DNA of 64,000 nt. It comes from Pseudomonadales bacterium (GTDB lineage: Bacteria; Pseudomonadota; Gammaproteobacteria; Pseudomonadales; UBA7434). Made by a program: the position numbers and the translations under genes. The notes beneath the pieces are model-generated. The model made no database searches. It was not told the DNA's origin and saw nothing but the letters and a program-made list of their open reading frames with translations. The stretch lies in the NCBI GenBank assembly GCA_028223755.1, contig JAOIUY010000002.1, positions 1 to 64,000 on the forward strand. Direction: 5' to 3'. The number at the start of each line of letters is the position of its first letter. Positions within the stretch are counted from its first letter, which is position 1. This document shows, one piece after another, positions 56,070 through 64,000 of this stretch.

Positions 56070-57473
56070 TTGAGTACTGATACTTTTTTTGGTGCCACGG
56101 CTTTCGAAAATGCCAAACTATTGGCTGGCCGTATAGACATCAAACAGCGATTGCAGCTTGCCATCGCACGGGCACGGCTCCGTAAAAAATCGCTTGCGCT
56201 TCTGTTTATTGACCTCGATCGTTTCAACACTATCACCTCAACGCTTGGCCCCGAGGTGGGACAGCAATTTCTTGATATCACTACCGACCGACTAACACAC
56301 GCGCTTAATGGCGATCACTTACTCATGCATTTGGGTTCAGACGAATACGCCGTGTTAAGCGAAGGTATTGATAATGCGTCACAGCTTCGTCAATTAGCGA
56401 ATCGTTTACTCAATGTTATTCGTAAACCGGTTTTTATTGATCAGCAAGAATTAATGACTACGGCCAGTATTGGTATCAGTCTTTATCCTAACAAAGCCGA
56501 TAACGAACAAACTTTATTGCACCAAGCCATTAGTGCATTACAAAATGCAAAAACAGTAGGTGGCGACAGTGTTAAGTTCTTTACTCGTAGCGCATCTAAC
56601 GCGCCATCTCTGCGACGTTTAAATTTAGAAATTGAACTACGACATGCTATCTCGCGCAAAGATTTAACCGTTCACTATCAACCCAAAATGAATCTCGCTA
56701 CTGGCCACATAACTTCAATTGAAGCATTGGTACGCTGGAAGCATGATGATCTAGGCTGGGTTTCGCCGAATGAATTTATTCCGATTGCCGAAAGTGCAGG
56801 TTTAATTTCTGGTATTGGCGAAATGGTTTTAGAGACCGCTTGTCGACATGGCGCCAAATGGATTGAAGAAGGTGTGCCACACGCAAAGATAGCCGTTAAC
56901 TTATCTGCCAAGCAACTTATTCGTCAAGATATGTTGGTACAGATAAAACGTATTTTAAAACGCACAGGTTTTCCGCCCGAGCAGTTAATTATTGAGCTTA
57001 CCGAGTCGCTGATTCTAGACACCTTAGAAAAAACATCTGAAACCTTAAACGGTTTACGCGATATGGGTATTGAAATTGCAATTGATGATTTTGGTACCGG
57101 TTATTCAACCTTCAAATTACTAAAAACATTGCCCGTTGATATTTTAAAAATTGACCAAATGTTTATTGCCAATCTGCTCGACAATAAAGTCGATGCCGCA
57201 ATTACTCAAGCCATTATTGATGTTGCACATGCATTAGATATGCGTGTAGTAGCAGAAGGGGTTGAAAATGTTGAACATGCGAATTTATTGGAAGAGCTAG
57301 GCTGCGACACGATTCAAGGGTTTTATTTGAGCGAGGCATTGCCGAGAGCTGAAATAAGTGAAGTGCTACGTGTTGGCGTACCAGGTATTACTAAACAGCG
57401 TACCAATGCTGATATTGAAGAAACGAAGAAGAAAATGGCCGAAAAGAAAAACGAAAAACTCGCTTTAGCTTAA
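56070..57473 (+). CDS. GGDEF/EAL domain protein, probable c-di-GMP phosphodiesterase
   Basis: A 467-aa cytoplasmic protein. The GGDEF domain (about 40-170) reads 'HLGSDEYAVLS', GSDEY in place of GGDEF, and the Asp motif 'LLFIDLDRFNTI' is kept; diguanylate cyclase activity is doubtful. The EAL domain (about 185-440) is complete: 'EALVRWKH', 'NLSAKQL', 'IELTESLI', 'IDDFGTGYS', 'LKIDQMF', 'VVAEGVE' and 'QGFYLSEALPR'. The start is unclear: TTG at 56070, while an ATG at 56053 is out of frame and stops at a TGA overlapping the TTG. No membrane or sensor domain. Confidence 0.88.
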   Translation: MSTDTFFGATAFENAKLLAGRIDIKQRLQLAIARARLRKKSLALLFIDLDRFNTITSTLGPEVGQQFLDITTDRLTHALNGDHLLMHLGSDEYAVLSEGIDNASQLRQLANRLLNVIRKPVFIDQQELMTTASIGISLYPNKADNEQTLLHQAISALQNAKTVGGDSVKFFTRSASNAPSLRRLNLEIELRHAISRKDLTVHYQPKMNLATGHITSIEALVRWKHDDLGWVSPNEFIPIAESAGLISGIGEMVLETACRHGAKWIEEGVPHAKIAVNLSAKQLIRQDMLVQIKRILKRTGFPPEQLIIELTESLILDTLEKTSETLNGLRDMGIEIAIDDFGTGYSTFKLLKTLPVDILKIDQMFIANLLDNKVDAAITQAIIDVAHALDMRVVAEGVENVEHANLLEELGCDTIQGFYLSEALPRAEISEVLRVGVPGITKQRTNADIEETKKKMAEKKNEKLALA

Positions 57474-57506
57474 GATTGTTCGCTCTTCTTTTCGGCTCTT
57501 ATTCTT

Positions 57507-59339
57507 TTATTCGACCGTAACCGACTTCGCTAAATTTCTCGGCTGATCCACATCCGTACCTTTGATAATCGCAACATGGTAAGACAGCAACTGTAACGGG
57601 ATGGTATAGATAATAGGTGCAAGCAACGGGTCACAACTTGGCACATGTAATACCTTCATTGTTTCATCAGATTTAAATGCCGCTGCTTTATCAGCAAACA
57701 CATACATCAATCCGCCACGCGCACGCACTTCTTCTACGTTCGATTTTAGTTTTTCAACTAATTCATTATTCGGCGCAACCACAATAACCGGCATGTCAGC
57801 ATCAATTAACGCTAACGGCCCGTGCTTTAACTCACCCGCGGCATAAGCTTCGGCATGAATATAAGAAATTTCTTTTAGTTTAAGCGCACCTTCCATTGCA
57901 ATAGGATATTGGTCGCCACGACCTAAGAATAAACTGTGTTGCTTATCAGCAAAATCTTCTGCTAATGCTTCAATATCGCTATCCATTGCTAACGCTTGTT
58001 CAATTTTTGTTGGTAGGCTTTGTAATGCTTGGACAATATTCGCCTCGGCTTCTGACGATAAACCTTTATGGTGGCCAATCGCTGTCGCTAACATCATTAA
58101 ACCCGTTAACTGTACGGTAAAGGCTTTTGTAGATGCGACACCAATTTCTACACCGGCTTCCATCATGTAAGCCATGTCGGATTCGCGTACTAACGAAGAC
58201 CCTGGTGCATTACAGATAGTTAGACTGGTCATATAATTTTGGCTTTGCGCTAAACGCAATGCCGCTAAAGTATCCGCCGTTTCGCCCGACTGAGAAATGG
58301 TTACTAACAAACTGTTAGGGCGAACAAACGATTTTCTATAACGATACTCGGAAGCAATTTCTACATTGCACGACACGCCGGCAAATTCTTCGAACCAATA
58401 ACGCGCTGTCATACCGGCATGGTAACTGGTGCCGCAAGCAATAATTTGTACATGCTCAACGCTTGGCAATAATTTTTCTGCTGACTCACCAAAAGCGCGA
58501 TCTAAAACTTTACCCGCTTCTAAGCGGCCTTCTAGTGTTCGCTGAATAGCAATAGGCTGCTCGTAGGTTTCTTTGAGCATATAGTGGCGGAAGGTTCCTT
58601 TGTCACCGGTATCATGACTAACGGTTGACTCGGCGATTTCACGCTCAACCGGTACACCTTCACTGTCGAATATTTTGACCGCTTCGCGAGTGACTTCTGC
58701 AACATCACCCTCTTCAAGAAAAGCAAAACGACGCGTTACCGGTAACAACGCTAATTGATCAGATGCAACAAAGTGTTCACCAATACCGTAACCAATAACT
58801 AATGGGCTACCGGATCTTGCAACAACTAATTTATCAGGATCATTGTTGTCCATAACCACTGTGCCGTAGGCACCGTCAAGCTGAACTACCGCTTTTTGTA
58901 CTGCTGCTACTAGCGAATCAGCACTTTTTAATACTTCATTAATTAAATGACAAATGACTTCGCTATCAGTATCGGTAACAAAAGCATAACCTTTTGCGGT
59001 TAACGACACTCTTAGTTCTTCGTGGTTTTCTATAATGCCGTTATGAACAATCGTAATACGGTCATTAGATAAATGTGGGTGAGCATTATTTTCATTAGGT
59101 TCGCCATGCGTTGCCCAGCGTGTATGTGCAATACCGGTGCCGCCTTGCGCGCCAGCTTCAGCAACAGCATCAGCTAATGCCTGTACTTTACCCACGCGAC
59201 GTATACGCTGATTAACACCCGCTTTATCGGTGACCGAAAGTCCGGCAGAATCATAACCGCGATACTCTAGTCGCTTTAAGCCTTCTAATAATATTGCTGC
59301 GATATCTCGCTGTGCTACAGCACCTACTATTCCACACAT
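57507..59339 (-). CDS. glmS: Glutamine-fructose-6-phosphate aminotransferase GlmS
   Basis: First step of UDP-GlcNAc synthesis: fructose-6-P plus glutamine to glucosamine-6-P. The 610-aa protein has the N-terminal nucleophile Cys2 ('[12 protein letters not shown]'), glutaminase motifs '[16 protein letters not shown]' and '[12 protein letters not shown]', and two SIS domains ('[14 protein letters not shown]', '[17 protein letters not shown]', '[40 protein letters not shown]'), ending '[12 protein letters not shown]'. Directly downstream of glmU (49 bp), so the two likely share an mRNA. Confidence 0.97.
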   Translation of the reverse strand: MCGIVGAVAQRDIAAILLEGLKRLEYRGYDSAGLSVTDKAGVNQRIRRVGKVQALADAVAEAGAQGGTGIAHTRWATHGEPNENNAHPHLSNDRITIVHNGIIENHEELRVSLTAKGYAFVTDTDSEVICHLINEVLKSADSLVAAVQKAVVQLDGAYGTVVMDNNDPDKLVVARSGSPLVIGYGIGEHFVASDQLALLPVTRRFAFLEEGDVAEVTREAVKIFDSEGVPVEREIAESTVSHDTGDKGTFRHYMLKETYEQPIAIQRTLEGRLEAGKVLDRAFGESAEKLLPSVEHVQIIACGTSYHAGMTARYWFEEFAGVSCNVEIASEYRYRKSFVRPNSLLVTISQSGETADTLAALRLAQSQNYMTSLTICNAPGSSLVRESDMAYMMEAGVEIGVASTKAFTVQLTGLMMLATAIGHHKGLSSEAEANIVQALQSLPTKIEQALAMDSDIEALAEDFADKQHSLFLGRGDQYPIAMEGALKLKEISYIHAEAYAAGELKHGPLALIDADMPVIVVAPNNELVEKLKSNVEEVRARGGLMYVFADKAAAFKSDETMKVLHVPSCDPLLAPIIYTIPLQLLSYHVAIIKGTDVDQPRNLAKSVTVE

Positions 59340-59388
59340 AGTTTTACTTTCCGCTGTCTAATTTGTTTTGTTGTTGTTTTAAAAAGGA

Positions 59389-60753
59389 TTACGATTTTTT
59401 CTTAACCGGTTTTTTCCAGCCGGCTATATTTCTTTGTCGCCCGCGACCCACCGCTAAATTATCAGCGGGTACTGCTTGTGTAACGGTTGATCCTGCTGCA
59501 ACAAAACCACCGTCAGCAATTTCTACAGGCGCCACTAATGTGCTGTTTGAGCCAACAAAAACATTGTCGCCCATAATGGTTTTAAATTTATTAGCACCAT
59601 CATAGTTACAAGTAATAGTGCCCGCTCCTATATTGGTATCGGTGCCAATTTCTGCATCGCCAACATACGATAAATGATTCACTTTGCTACCATCGCCTAA
59701 CTGGGCATTTTTAATTTCAACAAAGTTACCTACTTTACTGCCACTTCCAAGATTCGCGCCTGGGCGTAGTCTTGCAAAAGGTCCGATGTTGCAATTTTTT
59801 CCAATCACTGCATCTTCTATAACACTATTCGCTAAAATTGTTGTGCCGTCAGCAATCGTAGCATTTGTTATTACGCAGTTAGGGCCAATGCTTACGTTGG
59901 CTCCTATCTCTACCTCACCCTGCAACACTGCATTGATATCAATAAATACATCTTGGCCAACCTTAACATCGCCGCGCACATCGACTCTTGCTGGATCGGC
60001 TAATGTGGCACCCTCAACCATTAATCGATTCGCTTGTTCACGCTGAAACTCGCGCTCTAATTCTGCGAGTTGCTGACGGTTGTTTACACCCTGTATTTCA
60101 AATAGTGATGCTGGATTTGGCGCATTAATCGCTACACTATCTGACACCGCCATAGCGATAACATCAGGTAGATAATATTCTTGTTGTGCGTTGTCGTTAC
60201 CGATATTCGGCAACCACTGTTCAAGACATTTTTGTGGGATGCACATAATGCCTGTATTGATTTCGTTAATGGCTAATTGTTCAGGGCTAGCATCTTTGTG
60301 TTCAACGATCGATAAAACATCGCCATCTTCGCTGCGCACAATACGGCCATAGCCGGTTGCGTCATCAAGCGTCGCGGTTAGCACTGCCATAGAGCTATCA
60401 TCAACAGCTTCTAACATGGCTTGAAGTGTTTCTGTTTTAATTAACGGTACATCACCATAAAGAATAAGTGTTTTTGAGCCCGCAGATAATGACGGCAACA
60501 CTTGCAGTACCGCATGCGCCGTACCCAATTGCTCTTGCTGCTCAATATAATGGCAATTATCGCCAAGGCTTGCCTTCACTTGATCGGCACCATGGCCAAC
60601 GACTATATGCACCGCGACACCACCTAACGATTTGGTAGCGTCGACAACGTGCTGCAACATGGGTTTACCACTAATGGCATGTAAAACCTTAGGCTTGTTA
60701 GAGCGCATTCTGCTGCCTTGGCCAGCAGCTAAAATTACAACATCAATCTTCAA
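59389..60753 (-). CDS. glmU: GlmU, bifunctional UDP-GlcNAc pyrophosphorylase/acetyltransferase
   Basis: Acetylates glucosamine-1-P and joins it to UTP. The 454-aa protein has the uridylyltransferase N-domain ('VVILAAGQGSRMRSNKPKVLHAISGKPML') and the C-terminal left-handed beta-helix of hexapeptide repeats (about 250-440: 'AVIGKNCNIGPFARLRPGANLGSGSKVGNFVEIKNAQLG') with the acetyltransferase His in 'NHLSYVGDAEIG'. The basic tail ends 'KPVKKKS'. Downstream of a strong terminator after atpC, so it has its own promoter. Confidence 0.97.
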   Translation of the reverse strand: MKIDVVILAAGQGSRMRSNKPKVLHAISGKPMLQHVVDATKSLGGVAVHIVVGHGADQVKASLGDNCHYIEQQEQLGTAHAVLQVLPSLSAGSKTLILYGDVPLIKTETLQAMLEAVDDSSMAVLTATLDDATGYGRIVRSEDGDVLSIVEHKDASPEQLAINEINTGIMCIPQKCLEQWLPNIGNDNAQQEYYLPDVIAMAVSDSVAINAPNPASLFEIQGVNNRQQLAELEREFQREQANRLMVEGATLADPARVDVRGDVKVGQDVFIDINAVLQGEVEIGANVSIGPNCVITNATIADGTTILANSVIEDAVIGKNCNIGPFARLRPGANLGSGSKVGNFVEIKNAQLGDGSKVNHLSYVGDAEIGTDTNIGAGTITCNYDGANKFKTIMGDNVFVGSNSTLVAPVEIADGGFVAAGSTVTQAVPADNLAVGRGRQRNIAGWKKPVKKKS

Positions 60754-60820
60754 GGGCGTTCCTTATTCATTTTGATCAATTTTCACGCACAGCTAGTGCG
60801 CAGATATTAAATACACAGAC

Positions 60821-60854
60821 ACTAAAAAGGGTAGCAGATGCTACCCTTTTTAGT
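60821..60854 (-). terminator. Strong hairpin terminator after the ATP synthase operon
   Basis: A perfect 16-bp stem ACTAAAAAGGGTAGCA/TGCTACCCTTTTTAGT around a 2-nt core. It lies 23 nt past the atpC stop and 68 nt before the glmU start, so it separates the atp operon from glmU-glmS. The T-run inside the arm serves both directions. Confidence 0.85.
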
Positions 60855-60876
60855 ATAACGAATAGAGAAAAAGTCT

Positions 60877-61299
60877 TTATTTACCTAATTTACTCTTAAT
60901 CTGCTGAATTGTTCTGAGTTGAGCGACAGCAGCGGCTAGTTCAGCGGCAGCACGAGAATAATCAATCTCTCCACTTTGGTTCACAACATCTTGCTCAGCG
61001 CGTTTTTGCGCTTCTACAGCCGCTGCCTCGTCTAGGTCTTCGGCGCGGACGGCAGTATCAGCCAAAACGGTGATGGCGTTAGGTTGAACTTCAAGAAAAC
61101 CGCCCGAAACGTAGAACACTTGCTCTTCTTCGCCTTCGCTTATCACTCGAACTGGCCCAGGCTTTAAACCGGTCAATAAGGGTGAGTGGCCCGCTGAGAT
61201 TCCTAAGTCTCCCAGCAAACCCGCAGCGATAATCATTTCGACAGAGCCTGAGAAAATCGATTCCTCGGCACTAACGATGTCACATTGAATACTTGCCAT
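60877..61299 (-). CDS. atpC: ATP synthase epsilon subunit AtpC
   Basis: Epsilon subunit of F1, in the central stalk; couples and inhibits the enzyme. The 140-aa product has the N-terminal beta-sandwich ('[49 protein letters not shown]', '[32 protein letters not shown]') and a C-terminal helical hairpin. Last gene of the operon. Confidence 0.96.
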   Translation of the reverse strand: MASIQCDIVSAEESIFSGSVEMIIAAGLLGDLGISAGHSPLLTGLKPGPVRVISEGEEEQVFYVSGGFLEVQPNAITVLADTAVRAEDLDEAAAVEAQKRAEQDVVNQSGEIDYSRAAAELAAAVAQLRTIQQIKSKLGK

Positions 61300-61302
61300 G
61301 TT

Positions 61303-61351
61303 ATCTATCCTGCTAAACCATCTATTCTACTAAATTATCTATTCTGCTAAG

Positions 61352-61353
<2 letters not shown>
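61303..61353. repeat. Three tandem 17-bp repeats in the atpD-atpC spacer
   Basis: Units ATCTATCCTGCTAAACC, ATCTATTCTACTAAATT and ATCTATTCTGCTAAGTT fill the whole spacer and touch the atpD stop codon. Read on the gene strand, each unit has an AGRATAGAT core, and the one nearest the start gives AGGA 9 nt before the atpC ATG, so the array seems to have grown by copying a ribosome-binding segment. Confidence 0.75.
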
Positions 61354-62776
<1,423 letters not shown>

Positions 62777-62833
62777 TTATAAATATGCTATAAATATTTT
62801 TGACTGTTTAATTAAAATTGTTCGATGCAAAAC

Positions 62834-63697
62834 TTAGCTAATTGCTGCTGCACCACTAACAATTTCTGAAAGTTCTTGGGTAATTGCTGCTTGACGCGCT
62901 TTGTTGTAAACCAACTGCAAATCGTCAATAAGGTCGCCAGCATTGTCGGTTGCGCTTTTCATTGCAATCATTCGTGCGGCTTGCTCACAGGCCCCGTTTT
63001 CTACTACTGCTTGATAAACTAACGCTTCGATATAGCGAAGCAATAAACCATCAAGCAAATCTTTGGCATCAGGCTCATAAATATAATCCCAATGGTGTTT
63101 CATCGATTCATCATCAGAGCAATCAAGCGGTAATAACTGCTCAACCTCTGGCTGCTGAGTCATCGTGTTTACAAATTCGTTATTCACTAGGTACAAACGA
63201 TCGATAGTGCCTTCTTCGTAGGCATCAAGCATCACTTTGATACTGCCGATCAAATCGACAACCGCAGGGTCTTCGCCTAAATCACGAACCGCAGCAACAA
63301 CATTGCCACCGAAAGAATTAAAAAAAGCTGCGCCTTTAGCACCAACTAAACATAAATCTACATCGATATTATTCTCGGAGTAGTTTTTCATGCTAGCAAT
63401 CGCTTGCTTAAACAAGTTAACGTTTAAGCCGCCACACAAACCACGGTCAGTAGAAACAACAATATAGCCAACGCGCTTTATTTCACGCTCTTCCATAAAC
63501 ATATGGCGATATTCTGGCGTTGAATTAGCGAGATGGCCGACAACCGCCTTAATTCTTTTCGAATAAGGCTTACCTTTTTGCATTCGCTCTTGCGCTTTAC
63601 GCATTTTGCTCGCAGCCACCATCTCCATTGCACTCGTGATCTTCTGAGTACTCTTGATACTGGTGATCTGCGTCCGGATCTCTTTTCCGCTAGCCAT
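62834..63697 (-). CDS. atpG: ATP synthase gamma subunit AtpG
   Basis: Rotating shaft of F1. The 287-aa protein has the typical N-terminal helix '[36 protein letters not shown]', '[16 protein letters not shown]' and the C-terminal helix '[46 protein letters not shown]'. Length and start fit. 27 bp downstream of atpA. Confidence 0.98.
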   Translation of the reverse strand: MASGKEIRTQITSIKSTQKITSAMEMVAASKMRKAQERMQKGKPYSKRIKAVVGHLANSTPEYRHMFMEEREIKRVGYIVVSTDRGLCGGLNVNLFKQAIASMKNYSENNIDVDLCLVGAKGAAFFNSFGGNVVAAVRDLGEDPAVVDLIGSIKVMLDAYEEGTIDRLYLVNNEFVNTMTQQPEVEQLLPLDCSDDESMKHHWDYIYEPDAKDLLDGLLLRYIEALVYQAVVENGACEQAARMIAMKSATDNAGDLIDDLQLVYNKARQAAITQELSEIVSGAAAIS

Positions 63698-63724
63698 GTT
63701 TTACTCTTTTCGTTTAATCGTTAA

Positions 63725-64000
63725 CTACCAAGTCTGTGTAGACTTGAAGCTCTCTAACAATGACTTAAATGAAGCTTCGGTATCTTTATCCCAGCCACCG
63801 TTAGAAGCAACTTGCTCTAACAATGCACCTTGCTCTGAATGGGCATAAGAAAGTAATGCGTCTTCGAAGTCACCGATTTTTTCGACACTTACGTCGTTAA
63901 GAAAACCGTTATCCGCTGCAAAAATCAATAACGCCATTTCGGCAATTGATTGAGGCGCATATTGCTTCTGCTTCATTAATTCTGTAACACGCTCACCGTG
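63725..64000 (-). CDS. atpA: ATP synthase alpha subunit AtpA (3' part, cut by window end)
   Basis: The C-terminal approximately 91 residues of the alpha subunit; the frame is open to the window edge and the gene continues beyond it. It shows 'HGERVTELMKQKQYAPQSIAEMALLIFAADNGFLNDV' and ends in 'FKSTQTW', typical of AtpA. The internal Met at 63976 is not the start. Operon order atpA-G-D-C on the minus strand. Confidence 0.95.
   Translation of the reverse strand, partial: HGERVTELMKQKQYAPQSIAEMALLIFAADNGFLNDVSVEKIGDFEDALLSYAHSEQGALLEQVASNGGWDKDTEASFKSLLESFKSTQTW

Overview
The window is a 64 kb chromosomal segment of a Gram-negative gammaproteobacterium. The gene order (secB-grxC-rhodanese-envC-ctpA-deacetylase-hisFAHB-mutY-yggX, HU-rubredoxin-ubiC-ubiA, pilTU/yggS-proC-yggT, glmS-glmU-atpCDGA) resembles Pseudomonas and the marine Cellvibrionales-type lineages. 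Type IV pilus motors, TRAP transporters and a laminarin-type GH3 enzyme fit a marine heterotroph. The exact genus cannot be read from the sequence.

Layout. 1-11.2 kb is core: protein export and redox genes (secB, grxC, rhodanese), the envelope group (envC, ctpA, divergent polysaccharide deacetylase), histidine biosynthesis (hisB-H-A-F on the minus strand), gpmA, mutY and yggX. A tRNA-Phe(GAA) lies at 11393-11468. Its 3' end is repeated at 15843-15890 (44 of 48 bases identical), bracketing a 4.4 kb cassette with a membrane-bound AraC-type regulator and a lipoprotein GH3-CBM6 glucosidase.

16-22.8 kb is an AT-rich accessory block on the minus strand: a KAP-family P-loop NTPase, a membrane-anchored CbxX-type AAA+ ATPase and a predicted AbaSI/PvuRts1I-type endonuclease (specific for modified cytosine) in one tight operon. 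It is followed by a 46-aa membrane peptide and a DUF4236-like coiled-coil membrane protein. This is the best candidate for an undescribed anti-phage system here.

22.9-27.2 kb is a decaying patch: a COG0523/CobW metal-chaperone gene and a merC-like gene are each split by a one-base frameshift, and only a frameshifted 3' remnant of nhaA remains. They lie among an SRPBCC protein, an outer-membrane barrel protein and the EF-P paralogue yeiP/efpL.

27.3-49.9 kb returns to core and conserved genes: a HopJ-family protein, a saccharopine-dehydrogenase-like enzyme, dbpA, folA, a SirB1-like protein, glutathione peroxidase, a dicarboxylate symporter, HU, a rubredoxin/rubredoxin-reductase fusion, ubiC, ubiA, yggT-proC-yggS opposite pilT-pilU, ruvX, yqgE, yaaA and an M48 lipoprotein peptidase. 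50-64 kb carries a TRAP transporter (small and large permeases on plus, binding protein convergent on minus), an acyl-CoA thioesterase, uvrD, a GGDEF/EAL protein, glmS, glmU and the 3' part of the ATP synthase operon (atpA is cut by the window end). In this part of the window the atp genes are transcribed toward glmU/glmS on the minus strand, with a strong hairpin terminator between them.
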